From the NCBI GenBank assembly GCA_051453625.1, contig JBOZIK010000001.1, positions 32,624,562 through 32,688,561 of the forward strand: 64,000 nt of DNA, given 5' to 3'. This DNA comes from Welwitschia mirabilis. Lineage: Eukaryota; Gnetophyta; Gnetopsida; Welwitschiales. Shown here one piece after another: positions 35,900 through 49,420 of the stretch. The notes below the pieces were generated by a model, which ran no database searches, was not told the origin of the DNA, and saw only the letters and a program-made list of their open reading frames with translations. The first letter of the stretch is position 1. Every line of letters starts with the position of its first letter. Both the position numbers and the translations under genes were made by a program.

Positions 35900-38800
35900 A
35901 CCAAATGTAGATAATTCTTCCCATTTCTCAGCTTCCATTCTACATAAAATCATAGTATATGTTTTAGGATTTTATAAATTCTCTCAGCCTGTTCATTATT
36001 TTTAAAGTGGTAAGTAGTACCAAACTAAAGATTGATTCCAAGGTAATGGAAGAAGCTTTGCTAAAATTCTAATAAGAAATTAGGATCATGATCAGGAATA
36101 ATAATCAATAATACTCCATGTAATCTAAAAATCTCTTGTATGAAATACAAGGCTAACTATATTATAGTGTTTATGCGTATAACTAGAATAAATTGGATCA
36201 TCTTGGTTAACCTATTAACATAAATATAATAAATTCATGGTGTCTTTTAAGTGGTAAACCTATAATGAAGTCCATCGTGATTTATTTCTACTTCCATTTG
36301 GAAATGTTGAGGGGTTGTAAGAGTTCTACTGGTCTTCCTTATTCATTCTTAACTTGTAAATGAATTAGATTTTTTTAATATATTCTTTTAAATCCACTTT
36401 CATTCTTAACCATAAGTAGTATTTTCTTAACATATGATAATTCTACATAAACCCTAGATATGTTGCATAGCGTACTTCATGCATTTCTAACTTCAGTTTT
36501 CTTCTCCATTTGCCTTGAGGAATACATAGTTACCTCCTTTTTAGTAAATATCCATATTGATAGATTCTAAGAGTATCCATACTTTGGTCTTCCTATGAGA
36601 GATAAACTATTTCTCTATAATAGTCATCATTGGGTAAATTTTCTTTTATGTAATTACCAAGATGGAAGGTCACTATGGTGATAGACATACACCACATCTA
36701 ACCTAAAGCATTTACAAAGTTGTTTTTCCTTCATGGTATGTATTAGATATTGAAATTGTAGTTTACTAGTAATTATTTCCATCTTCTTTGTCTCATGTTC
36801 AATAGTTATTTCTTCTAGAAGTACTCCAAACTCTTGTGGCTTATCTTTGATAGGAATTTTTGTCTCCATAAGTAATGTTGCTAATCCTTTAGAGCATAAA
36901 CTATGACTAATATCCTAGATCATGGATGAAATAATTATTTTTATGTTGATTTAGTTTTCTAGATTCGTATGCCACTACTTTGCCTTCTTAGCTTAATACT
37001 GTACTTACTTCTNNNNNNNNNNNNNNNNNNNNNNNNNNNNNNNNNNNNNNNNNNNNNNNNNNNNNNNNNNNNNNNNNNNNNNNNNNNNNNNNNNNNNNNN
37101 NNNNNNNNNNNNTATGCCACTACTTTGCCTTCTTAGCTTAATATTGTACTTACTTCTTTAACCAATGCATTTGTGATGGCCATGAATGATTCCTTCATAT
37201 TTATAATCTTTAGAATGGGTGTTGATGTTAATAGAAGCTTTATTTTTAGAAAGGGTTCTTTCCATTTTAGAATAAAATCAAAGATTAATGTCAATTTTGT
37301 TAAGCCTAAAACTGAGACTGCCACCTATGAAAATCCTAGAATGAATATTTAGTAGAATCCTATCAATCCTAAGAAACTTTAGACTTTTATTGCACTTCTT
37401 AGGTTAAGCCATTCTCATATTGCTTAGATTTTTATAAGGCTTATTGTAATTTCCTGTTTAGAGATAAGTTTTTCCTAAGTAGTTTACATCTATCTAGAAT
37501 AAGTTACATTTTCTTAGTTTGGTTTTAAAATCATGATCCTATAATACTTGTAGTACTTTATTGAGTAATCTACATGTGTCTGTCTATCCTTTGAATAGAT
37601 TAGAATGACATTTAAGAGTACTATCATAAATGTATCAAGATATGAGTTAAAAAAATCATTCATTAGGCTCATAAAAGTTACTATGGATTTCTGAGTCTGA
37701 ATGACATTACCATGAATTCATAGTATCCATATTTAATTTATAATGCTATTTTATGGAAATTTTTTCTTTAATTTTTATCTAGTAATATCTTGATCTTAAA
37801 TCAATTTTTAAGAAGAATTTTTCCCTATAATTAATCTAGAAGATCATTAATTCTTAGAATGAAGTATTTGTCTTTATGGTTACCTTGTTTAGTTGCTGGT
37901 ATTCCATGTAGAGTCTTAAGGTTTCATCTTTCTTTTTAATAAATAAAATAGAGACTTCCTAAGGAGATACACTTAAGCTATTTTTTCTTTCTAGCAATAG
38001 TTGTTCTAATTGCAATTTAAGCTCTTTAAATTTTATCACTAAAAATATATATGAAGCTCTTGCAATTGGTTGTTTTCCAGGGATTAATTTAATGGTGTAT
38101 TCTACCTTTTATTTGGGTGGAAGATTTATTATTTCTTTGAATAACTTCCTAAATTATTGTAACCCTTCTAGAATATCCTTTGTAAACGTGTAATTTCTTG
38201 TTTGATTATTTCCAAGAATAATTATTTTTGAAATACTGCTTTTGTAATCTATTTCCTTATTGCTAAGAAGCTTTTCTTATTCTTTTTCTTTACCTTAAGC
38301 AATTGGTCTTCAAATATAGATGAAACTATTAATTTTATTTTTTGAAAATTTATTCTAATGTTCTAGTTGATAAGAAAGGACATTTTCAAGATGGCTTCAT
38401 AGTTACCAATGATGAGGATATAAAATTTATCTCAAAGTGTAAGGTTTTGAATTAAAAAAGTTAGTAGTCCTTCTATTCTATTCTATACAAGGATGTTCCC
38501 TCCTACTATTTCTATGGAGGATTTGGCTTCTTGGAATCGATTCATACTTAACTTTTGAAGTAAAAAGGGAGATGAAATTATAAGAATTAATACTATCAAT
38601 TAAAAACAAAACTAAAAAAACATGAAATAAATCCTAGTAATTCTAAAATAAAAAATTGATTTGTTAGGAAACCTATATGAACTATAGTATATACTATTTT
38701 ATGGGTGGTCTAGGACATAATTGAGTATAAGGTTGATTTTATATAGAAGGTATAGTTATAAAGTATTAGATGGACAATTTCCTATTGTGTAATATTTCTT

Positions 38801-39800
38801 TTTTCATTTATAGTAGATGATATTACTTCTGAATTCTTTCCTAAAAGGTTGATTCCTACTGGCAGTGAACCTTGTAGTTTGTTCGATTTGGTTCTTAGTT
38901 CATTTGTAATCTTGTGCTTCTAATAAGTGTTTTGTCTTCTTATAAGCATCTTTAGTAGATTTAACTTTCAAGTTATTAAGGATAATTTTCACTTTGAAAG
39001 GTAGTGTTCTAATGAAGTTATTAATAAGCTACTTTTCTAAGATGTTTTTTTTATCTTCATTAGGCATTGGAACTGTGATCAATGTTCATCTAGGGGATAC
39101 TTTCTTAAATGTAGGCATTGAAATTCCATTATTTAATATTCAATAAAATCATTAGGAATGAAATTATTTTTGAAATCTTCTACAAAATTTTCTTAAGTAA
39201 TCCTATGATTGAATTTTTATTAGCATTAAAGCCACCATTCTTGTGCATTTTCAATGAAGAATAAGGCAAAATAGATGCATCTTTTTTTTAGTGGAGTATG
39301 ATGGAGTATGGAGTATTTCTCTATTTATTAAGGCCATTGCATGGCTTTCTTGTTGATTCCTACTTTACCCTTACAAATTTGTGGATAGATTATTTTCACT
39401 CTTTTGTTGTTCTCTCTTTCTTTTGCTATTAATTCATTTTCTTTATTTGATAAGAATGCTTGAAAATTTACTTCTATGTTTAAGAGCCTAATTTGTAGAC
39501 TTTGAAGATCAAGTTATCTAGTGGAAGAGTACTATTTAGAAGTGAAGAGTTTTTGGTAGTGATGCCTGCAGGTCCTATTCCATTAGGTGATTGGATTATT
39601 TTAGATGTAAAAGGAGTAATTCCATTTTATTAGAGAGCTCTTGATTCTTGAAGTGAACCTCATTTAGTTGGTTCTCTATGGTTTCTATTTGAGAACTCTC
39701 TCTTTGCTTCACTACTCTCTAATATATTTTACTCTATCTTATCATTTTCTTTTTCAATCAGCTCTAATAATCCTTAAATGGTTTTCTTTCTAAAGGTTAT
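35900..39800 (-). pseudogene. Ty3/gypsy pol remnant: RT, RNase H, integrase
   Basis: Read on the minus strand from high to low coordinates. RT end: FKTKLRKCNLF and DVNYLGKT near 37550-37460, then KKCNKSLKFLRIDRILL near 37390. RNase H start: EPFLKIKLLLTSTPILKI near 37265-37205, a KESFMAITNA segment, and EGKVVAYES-like after it. Integrase: TTYHFKNNEQAERIYKILKH near 36010-35950, the end of the catalytic core. The order is RT, RNase H, integrase, as in Ty3/gypsy. The gap at 37013-37112 sits inside RNase H with duplicated flanks. The 38.7-39.8 kb part (gag/protease position) was not matched to motifs. Many stops. Confidence 0.75.
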
Positions 39801-39902
39801 TTTCGTAACCACCAAAGCATTTAGTTAGTATTTGATAACTAATACATTATTTTGATAATTTACATAACTATCCTAACTATTGTAACTATTAGATAGGCAA
39901 GT

Positions 39903-40070
39903 GCTAGGAAATAAAAGAGCTCAAGAATGGAAAGAATAAGATTTCCAAAATATCAATCTTATATCTCTACTCTTATTTTAATTAAAAGCATTCATATATA
40001 GAGAATCACACCACTATATTTTCATAAATCCCTAAGCATGAAACCATGTTGTGTACAAGTCTTAATAATT
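39903..40070 (-). repeat. Dispersed ~165-bp repeat R2, copy 1 (LTR end)
   Basis: Shares GAGCTCAAGAATGGA-like, ATATAGAGAATCACACCACTA-like and TTTCATAAATCCCTA-like landmarks with 59213-59373 in the same order. It sits just 5' (minus sense) of the gypsy remnant. Confidence 0.6.
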
Positions 40071-40700
40071 CCCTCCTTATCATGGGAATACACTCTCTTC
40101 CAATGAAAAACTACAGTATCTAAGGGAAAACCTTAGGAATGTAGCCTATAATAAAACCTCTAGAAAGGAGTTACAGTGTAAGGAAACTACTTTGTGAAAG
40201 AAGTTATCAATTTATTACTACACATTCCACAACAAATAGGATTATTATATGCATTACACATGCTATAATGCCAGGCCAAAACATGTATCACACATCTTAT
40301 AGTACTAGGTCATATTTGTACTATACATCCTGTAGTACTAGGATTAGGTGTGACTTTAACCAGAGACTTATAATTCAAATGAAGCCCATGATGTATAATA
40401 AAGAAATAAGTTTGACTTAACTCATTCTCAATCTAATCTTGAATTTAAAATATTAGAACTTCTCTTAACTAGATGATTTTGTAAGGATGTTGGAAGTTTC
40501 TTTTGTAGTTAGATAATATACTAGTGTAATAATTTTATTCTGTATGAGTTACTTAATTTTATGGACTCTAACACAAAAGTGTTTTATCTTGTTATGGTGC
40601 ACTAGATGTTTCACTATGAAAATTACTGATTTATTATTGATGAAGAGTTTTGTTGCCTTAGTTTTTTTAGGTTCATTGCTTCTAATAATTTTCTTAGCCA
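40071..40700. other. Unassigned stretch between repeat R2 and the copia remnant
   Basis: No domain seen. It may hold LTR sequence of either neighbour. Confidence 0.4.
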
Positions 40701-43700
40701 TTTGATCTTTCTATATGCTTTGAAAGTAGTAATAGATTTAGCTTTAACAGAAGATCATGCTGTAGTTCTTTGATGCTTTGATCATGAAGATGGAGACAAT
40801 GTTTCTAAGAACATGATATACCTTGATGCTAATAATGATTAGTTTCTCTAGTGAAATCTAAGTCAGAATATGCCTTCAGGATAAATTGAGAGTTTCTTTT
40901 ACAGGTGAGCCCTAAATCCTTCAGCTTATTTAGGTATCTTAGTACTCTCTTTGCAGCATTCAGACGAGTAATCTTAGGTGGATAAAGATATCTTGACAAT
41001 ATACCAATAACACATGATATGTTTGATCTAGTATTGGTTATGTAAATTAGACCTCCTACAATACATCTGTGGTCCATTTTATTCAGAGGTTTCAAGTCTT
41101 TGTCAATAGATATATTCACATTTTTCTTTAAAGGTATTACAACCTCTTTTGCGTCTTCTAGTCCAAATTTTTAGATTAGATCTCCAATATATGTATTTTG
41201 CATTAAGAAGATTCCATTCTTTTGCTAAATAATTTTTAGGCATAAGTAGAATCTAGTTAATCTAAGATCAAAAATCTTAAATTCCTTACTGAATTTGATT
41301 TATGTTTATTTTACATTTTCTTCATTACTTCTTGTTATCATCTTATCATCTACATATACTACTATGTATGTAGATTTTTGTCCATCAGATTTGATGAATA
41401 ATGTACCATTCACATCTTGGTAATCACACAATCTAACTCTAATGGAATATAAATAACTTGCAAGCTTAGTGTACCAAGACATTAGTACTTATTTTAGACC
41501 ACATAAAGGCTTAATTAATCTATGCATCTTTTTTTTTCTTTCTTTTTCTTCAATACCCTTTGTTTGCATCATATAGATTTCTTCTTTTAAGTCTTTATGG
41601 AGAAAGGCAATCTTTATATTTAATTGATAAAGCTTTTATTTCTTTTATGTTACCAAGGCAATCATAGTCTTAATGATAGCACATTTTAATATTGGAGTAA
41701 ATACTTCATTATAATCAAGTCCTTTCTTTTATCCTAGGCCTATGACAGCAAGTTGAGCTTTATATTGCTTAAAGATATTATCCACATTATATTTGTTATG
41801 AAAAACCCATTTGCTAGGTAATAAAGTGTATCATAATGAAAGGCATACCAACTCCCAGATGTCATTTTCAATAAGGCTATCGTATTCTTTTTGCATGGCT
41901 TTTATATAATGATCATGTTAAATAGAAATTTTAAATGAGGTTGGTTCACCATCAAAAGTTATAAGGAGCTCATCATCATCATCATCATGATGAAATGTAT
42001 GTGAGCCATATCTAATCCTAGTTTTATCCTTTTTGTCATTAAGAACATCTTATAGAATAAACTATAACCAAGTACTTCAATGTTTCTTACAAGTAGTCTC
42101 AGCTTCTTCAATTAAAAAACCTGCTAAATTGCTACTAGAACCATGGTTAAGTATGTTTAAAGTAATAAATTGCTCAATTCCTATAGGTTACAAATAAGCC
42201 ATACCAATAGAATAAAATTGAGTAGGAATGGTGACTACATTCCCCTCCTTAATCCTAGGATATTAAGCATCCAAGATGCTTACTAGGTTAGAGGAAGGAT
42301 GAATCTTCAAAATATCAAGCTAAAAATAATTATTTAAAGTCTATATGATGTCACAATAAATAATGATCTTATGATGCTCTAGAAGATGAACTTAATGACT
42401 CTTCTGGTTGGTTGGATATCTCATAAAGATGTCAATACAAGCATGTGCTCCAAATTTGTTAGGATGTTCATGTGGAATATGGACATAGCACTTACAACCA
42501 AATATATAAAAGTGATATAAATTTGGCTTGTATCCATACCACTTCTTAGTTGGAGATACTCCTTTTTCAATATATCGACTAATGTGGTTATTAAAATTCA
42601 TAGCATTATTCACTGCTTCACCCTAAAAATAAGTCTTATAGCCACTTAAATACATCATGGAACATGCCATATTCATGATTATACAATTAAATCACTCAGT
42701 GATGCTATTTTGTTGAGATATCTTAAGGTAGGTCTTCAAATGATAAATTCCTTTAGAAATGAGAAAGTCTTTAAACTTGACGGATGTATATTCATCATTA
42801 TGATCTGAGGGAAAACTCTTAATTTAATAATCGACTTGATTTTTCACTTTGATTTTAAACTTCTTAAAAATGTTTAAAANNNNNNNNNNNNNNNNNNNNN
42901 NNNNNNNNNNNNNNNNNNNNNNNNNNNNNNNNNNNNNNNNNNNNNNNNNNNNNNNNNNNNNNNNNNNNNNNNNNNNNNNNNNNNNNNNNNNNNNNNNNNN
43001 NNNNNNNNNNNNNNNNNNNNNNNNNNNNNNNNNNNNNNNNNTAGATCATTGTCTAGTTACTTTGCTCATTATACATACTTTACACTAAGGAAAATCCTTT
43101 GGAATGAATAAAAGAAATTAGTGTACATTATCGTGCATCACATTAATTATGTGAGAAGTAGAATGTCCTAGCCAAGCATGCCATAGTAGTGAGGAAGAGA
43201 TTTCAACTTGGGAAACTATGTAAGCAATCTCTTACATTTTGACACAATCTTAAAGACATATAAGCTTTCCATTCATATAGCTTTTAATAATTAATTATTA
43301 ATTTAAATAAAAAATGTTCAATGAATGCTTTATTATAGAGATTGAATGACCTTCTTGTACTAAAGTGAAAAGTGCTAGAAGATGTAAGACCTTAAAGAAG
43401 GAACGTACAAAACATTAGAAAGAGTCTATAAAGAGAGCAATGTTAAGTTAAGAGTGATCAAATGATAACTTTTCATTAGAACTAGAGTTTTATCTACCAA
43501 ATAAACCTAACTTTATGCTTCAATAAAGTCATCAAAATAATCATATCAATAAGTCATGTGAAGAGTAGCACTTATGTCAAGAATCCATGTCTCATTATAA
43601 GGTATGTATTCAATCATACCCACAAAGTTAAAATTATCAAAAATTGCATTTGACACAAAATTTTTATCATTAAGGAATTCAGATTCTTAAGTAATTGCAT

Positions 43701-44600
43701 TAGCCTTAGGTGTAATTTAATCTTATTCTAAGGTATCCAATAGAAGTACATGGTATGATCTTGTCTTCTACATCATAAGTACTGATACATATTTTTCTTT
43801 ATAGTAGTAGTATATTGAACTGACTTCTTATTCAATTGAGTCTAATTAGGCTTTTTTTTTGTTATTTCTATGGAGTCTTAGACTTTTCATGATGTGTTGC
43901 CTTAGATGGATGAGCATTTTTGAAAGACTGATTATGTTGATAAGGACATCTACGAGAATGAGAAACTTTAAATGCTACATTAGAAGACAAATAGTCTTTC
44001 AAGTTAAATTATGCTTTTGTAATAATAAGATCCTTACTGAGTGTGTTAAAGTTTATATTAAGTAGATGCTTACTTCTATGAAGAGATAAAATGTAGCTAT
44101 AAAGAGATGGATTTTTCAAATAGTAATAAACCAAGTTAACATAATGAATGCAAACTTTATTCATTAGATCTATTTTAATAACATTTGCTTTTATATATTT
44201 TATCTAAGCTATGAGATGATGAATTTTTCCACTTTTATAATGAAGGTTATTCATTCTTGTAATGAGCTTAATTAATCTTAGATCATTCTTCACATGAAAT
44301 ATATTACACGAAGTACAATAATTGGTATAATTAGACTTACTTTTATTAATTAATGTTATATGTGAAGTGGCCACTAATTTTCGCATTATCTTTGTGAGCT
44401 TGTAATTAATGGCTTGCCATGCATATTCTTCATTTAAATTATGAAGAGGAACATATGTTTTTTTTTTTTAAACCTCTTTATCAAATCTATAAATGCACAT
44501 TATATACATGAAGTTCTCATTCCAATTCTTCCAACTTTGATCATCATGTAATATCACCCTAAGTTTGATCATTGTTCTAGTACTCAATATGAGCATAAAG
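40700..44600 (-). pseudogene. Ty1/copia polyprotein remnant: gag, protease, integrase, RT, RNase H
   Basis: Minus strand, high to low. A gag-like region (44400-43900) ends in a Lys/His-rich linker. The protease site near 43590 reads WILDISATLHMT, where the catalytic D-S/T-G is altered to D-I-S. The integrase C-terminal part at 42613-42392 contains GVSPTKKWYGYKPNLYHFYI and FGCKCYVHIP. The RT catalytic motif YVDD is intact at 41345-41356 within IVVYVDDKMI. RNase H at 41119-40829 contains GGLIYITNTRSNISCVIG and LNAAKRVLRYLNKLKDLGL. The integrase-before-RT order marks Ty1/copia. A gap at 42880-43041 lies in the integrase. Several stops and frame changes make it non-functional, but it is the best preserved LTR element here. 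Confidence 0.88.
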
Positions 44601-44659
44601 TTATTTAATAAAATCTGGAATCTACCTTTTAATGATGTAGCCATAATAAATGCTATGAG

Positions 44660-44733
<74 letters not shown>

Positions 44734-45078
44734 NNNNNNNNNNNNNNNNNNNNNNNNNNNNNNNNNNNNNNNNNNNNNNNNNNNNNNNNNNNNNNNNNNN
44801 NNNNNNNNNNNNNNNNNNNNNNNNNNNNNNNNNTTTAAATTATGAAGAGGAACATGTGTTTTTTTTTTTAAAATCTCTGTATCAAATCTATAAATGCACA
44901 TTATATATTTGAAGTTCTCATTCCAATCCTTCCAACTTTGATCATCATGTAATATCACCCTAAGGTTGGTCATTGTTCTAGTACTCAATATGAGTATAAA
45001 GTTATTTAATAAAATCTGGAATCTACCTTTAAATGATGTAGCCATAATAAATGCTATGAGAAGAGAGAGAGAGAGAGA
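44433..45078 (-). repeat. Duplicate flanking a 100-N gap, offset 401 bases, with (GA)n at both gap edges
   Basis: 44433-44733 and 44834-45078 are near-identical and both end in a GA run that enters an N-gap. The minus-strand reading of the right copy contains SWKDWNENFKYIMC, possibly the start of copia gag. This is probably the same locus assembled twice around a GA microsatellite. Confidence 0.85.
44662..44733. repeat. (GA)n microsatellite, cut by a gap
   Basis: At least 70 bases of pure GA run into the N-gap. Shorter GA runs edge the next gap at 45062-45078 and 45835-45854. Confidence 0.97.
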
Positions 45079-45834
45079 NNNNNNNNNNNNNNNNNNNNNN
45101 NNNNNNNNNNNNNNNNNNNNNNNNNNNNNNNNNNNNNNNNNNNNNNNNNNNNNNNNNNNNNNNNNNNNNNNNNNNNNNNNNNNNNNNNNNNNNNNNNNNN
45201 NNNNNNNNNNNNNNNNNNNNNNNNNNNNNNNNNNNNNNNNNNNNNNNNNNNNNNNNNNNNNNNNNNNNNNNNNNNNNNNNNNNNNNNNNNNNNNNNNNNN
45301 NNNNNNNNNNNNNNNNNNNNNNNNNNNNNNNNNNNNNNNNNNNNNNNNNNNNNNNNNNNNNNNNNNNNNNNNNNNNNNNNNNNNNNNNNNNNNNNNNNNN
45401 NNNNNNNNNNNNNNNNNNNNNNNNNNNNNNNNNNNNNNNNNNNNNNNNNNNNNNNNNNNNNNNNNNNNNNNNNNNNNNNNNNNNNNNNNNNNNNNNNNNN
45501 NNNNNNNNNNNNNNNNNNNNNNNNNNNNNNNNNNNNNNNNNNNNNNNNNNNNNNNNNNNNNNNNNNNNNNNNNNNNNNNNNNNNNNNNNNNNNNNNNNNN
45601 NNNNNNNNNNNNNNNNNNNNNNNNNNNNNNNNNNNNNNNNNNNNNNNNNNNNNNNNNNNNNNNNNNNNNNNNNNNNNNNNNNNNNNNNNNNNNNNNNNNN
45701 NNNNNNNNNNNNNNNNNNNNNNNNNNNNNNNNNNNNNNNNNNNNNNNNNNNNNNNNNNNNNNNNNNNNNNNNNNNNNNNNNNNNNNNNNNNNNNNNNNNN
45801 NNNNNNNNNNNNNNNNNNNNNNNNNNNNNNNNNN
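45079..45834. other. Assembly gap of 756 N, edged by GA runs on both sides
   Basis: Unsequenced. GA repeats at both edges suggest a long or unstable GA tract. Confidence 0.99.
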
Positions 45835-45854
45835 GAGAGAGAGAGAGAGAGAGA

Positions 45855-46369
45855 AGGTTTAACAAGTTATGGGATAAAGTCAAATTCTAGATGAATCTTG
45901 CTCACATCCACTACTGAAAAAACAATCTACTTGACACACAAAAAAACTCATCAAAATCCAAAAAGAATAAAAATGCTAGGAAAAATTTAGAATAATGGTA
46001 TATGTATTCAAAAAGTAATCTTACTCTCATTTACAAGTTCAAGTGATCTATCTATGTTACAATGCAATAAAGAAAACAAAGTCATGACAGAGAGGTATAG
46101 TTATAATGAAAGGGAATTAATCCTAAAAATTTGACTAATTTATCTAAACCAAAATGTATGACAACCAAAACAAAGCCCCTTAAAAAATAAAAAATCTATA
46201 CACATGAGAATAATTAAGGTATTTTATTAAAACATTCTTAATGTAAGAAAGATAAATTTTANNNNNNNNNNNNNNNNNNNNNNNNNNNNNNNNNNNNNNN
46301 NNNNNNNNNNNNNNNNNNNNNNNNNNNNNNNNNNNNNNNNNNNNNNNNNNNNNNNNTTAAGGGTAGTAC
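45855..46369. other. Unassigned AT-rich stretch
   Basis: Nothing recognised. A 95-N gap lies at 46262-46356. Confidence 0.5.
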
Positions 46370-48620
46370 CCTTGTCTCCTAAGAAAGTACAAGGATAAAT
46401 ATGTGAATCATGTCAGTGGGGTCTTTAAGTCATCAAATAGGTTTTAGCTCAACTATATACCCCCATTAAGTGAGAATACCATGTAATGTTGGTGACCTAC
46501 TTATACCTTTGAGGATCATTAAACTTAGTGGGGATGGGTGAATGAGTTTTAATAAATGAAAATTTTAAAGTAATGATATAATAAAAAAGCATAGTAAAAA
46601 TACCTTACTAAGATAATAAGGTTTCCTAACCTAGGTACATCCACATATAAAGGGTAGCCTCTACTCACACCTCTAGATATTCTTGACCTATAAGAAAATA
46701 GTGGTTTTATGATGTACCATCAACCTTACAATAAGTGAGAGTACTTTACAAGGAAACACTCTCTTCCTTACAAGGAAATAGTGGTTTTTCTAAATGTGCC
46801 ACAAACCCTTCAATAATAAGAGTCTCCTTACAAGATAAAACTTTCTTCCCCACAAGGAAATAATGGTTTTCATAGGCACATCAGAAACCCTTCAATAATG
46901 AAACTTTCCTTGCAAGGCAAGACTCTTTTTTCTATAAGGAAATAGTGGTTTTCATAAGCATACCATAANNNNNNNNNNNNNNNNNNNNNNNNNNNNNNNN
47001 NNNNNNNNNNNNNNNNNNNNNNNNNNNNNNNNNNNNNNNNNNNNNNNNNNNNNNNNNNNNNNNNNNNNCCTTACTAAGATAATATGGTTTCCTAACCTAG
47101 GTACATCCACACATAGAGGGTAGCTTCTACTCACACCTCTAGATATTCTTGACCTATAAGAAAATAGTGGTTTTATGACGTACCATTAACCTTATAATAA
47201 GTGAGAGTACTTTACAAGGAAACATTCTTTTCCTTACAAGGAAATAGTGGTTTTTCTAAATGCATTACAAACCCTTCAATAATAAGAGTCCCCTTACAAG
47301 GCAAAACTTTCTTCCCCACAAGGAAATAATGGTTTTCATAGGTGCATCACAAACCCTTCAATAATGAAACTCCCCTTGCAAGGTAAGACTCTTTTTTCTA
47401 TAAGGAAATATTGGTTTTCATAAGCATACCATAAACCCTTTAACAATGAGAGTCTCCTCACAAAGTAGCACTCTCTTACCCATATGGAAGTAATGGTCTT
47501 CTTGCTCACTAATAACCATATAATAAGAAAGTGATCATAGATACTACTTAAAATGCACACTCGTATAAGGATTGCCTTATAAAGTATTTGATTTAATAAT
47601 GAACTTATAATAATATTTAATAATAATATAGTCTAATAATGTAGAACCAAAAATACAATACAATAACAAGCTTAAAAGATGAAGCTTTTATGAAGACTTG
47701 AGATCCTTGTTGTTATTGTAATTATCATGAGTGTAGATGAATGATGCAGCAATATAAGATTCAAGAGCAAATGATGAATAAAATGTAAGCTTATTTTCCA
47801 ATGATATCTTTGATTCTTCATGAGAATTTCCTTTTACTCATGTAATCTTTGTTTTATGCTTGATCTAATTATTATGTATTAAAATTTTAAGAGTTTTATA
47901 TCTATTGAGGTACTAAGAGAGATTTATTTGTTGAAATTCCAAGCACTCTCGCATGTTTTATCACATCAATTCTTTATATGTTAAAAGAAGTTCATTTAAC
48001 TTTATAATCATTATGCAATGGATAGGTAATGTATCTTTGCTTTTCATCGACATGAACATTGGTTTAAGATGTATTCATATTTGTAGATGTTTACTAATAG
48101 TAAAAAATATTCACCTTGTAGATGTCTTAGTGAACTTGTCTAGATTTTGATGAAACTTAATTTGTATAATTCTTGGGTCTTCATTATCATGAATTCGTAA
48201 TGTACAAGTCAATAACTCATCTAAAACATAAGGTATTAGTTAAAATCCAAATTGAATTTGTTACTTATTTTAGCTTAGTATAGAAATATTCAAACATACA
48301 GATGTTTTCATTGGTATCAGGTTCAACCTTTAGCATAGTTGTCTTTGATGAAGTAGTTATCTTTTAGCTTATGATTTGAATTCTAGTATATTAGAGACAT
48401 TTCAATTTCCTAGATGTCTTTATGAGAGCCATCTTCACTTTTCTAGATATCTTTAAATAATTGATTTTGCATTTCAACATCTGATTCTTTTTATGAGATA
48501 TCATCTTTAAAGATTCATTATTATCTAATGCTTATCAAGATTTAATGATCTTTGTCATGACCTGTCAACACAATGTTATAAAATATTTGATAAGTGGAAT
48601 AACTAAAACAAGTTTACAAG
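46370..48620. repeat. Dispersed repeat R3, copy 1, with internal ~80-bp tandem units
   Basis: Colinear with 54590-56860. Shared landmarks: ACCTTACTAAGATAA, GGTACATCCACA, CTTATAATAAGTGA-like, repeated AAGGAAATAGTGG units, GATGAAGCTTT, ATGAAGACTTGA, ATCATGAGTGTA and ATGCAATGGATAG. The tandem part (about 46700-47500) repeats a unit containing ACAAGGAAATAGTGGTTTTC and AAACCCTTCAATAATGA every 75-85 bases. The 100-N gap at 46969-47068 is flanked by duplicate sequence from 46600. Its placement around a copia gag remnant suggests LTRs, but no LTR ends were proved. Confidence 0.7.
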
Positions 48621-49420
48621 TAATCTTCCTTTTTTCTATGGTGTCCAAAACTTGGCAAATTTTGTTATTCCAATCTTATTCAATCAATAAAAAAATACAC
48701 TTCTATTTAAAAAAAGCATATAATCAATTTTTGTAACAATATTGAAAGGACATGATATTAATCACTTGAAAAATTGATAAAAGCACATAGATATACCACT
48801 TGAAAAAAGATTAAAATATATTGATGAACCACTTTAGAAATCAACTAAAGGCATAAAGATAATTAATAAATCATGATATTATCCATTTAAATAAGCATGT
48901 AGAATGTAGAGCACAAAGATATTTGATAATTTATTAAGTATAATATGCTAACAATAATGTGCTAATATATCACACCATAAAATTAAAATTTGTATGTCAA
49001 TATTACATCATAAAGAATGTGCTCATGGTAATGCTAAACAATAAACATAATAGCATGATATAATAGAATATGTGCTAGCAATATATAAAATGAAGATTAT
49101 TTTTAGAAATGTACCAATAAAAGCATAAGATAAAAGTGTGCTAACAATAAGTGTGCTAAATAACATCAATAGAGATAACAAAAATGTATGCAAAAATAAC
49201 GTAAGTAATCATCAACAAAAAGTGATAGCACTCAGGGATATAATCCAAAATATGATGATCCAAAACTCTAAGATCAATAGAGTATCCTCATTTTAAAATT
49301 TGAAGTACCCAACTATTCTGCCACTGATTTTCTATCATTGATTTATCAAAACTTCTTCTCCTTTTTGGATAGTAGAGAAAAGGCTCTAATCATTGAGAGC
49401 AGAGTTACTCGTATAATGCA
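48621..49420. other. AT-rich, low-complexity stretch
   Basis: No gene. 48930-49180 repeats short GTGCTAA/ACAATA-type words. Confidence 0.5.

Noticed and set aside
44664-45854. Arg-Glu repeat proteins read from the GA tracts
   Set aside because: These are translations of a microsatellite and N-gaps, not genes.
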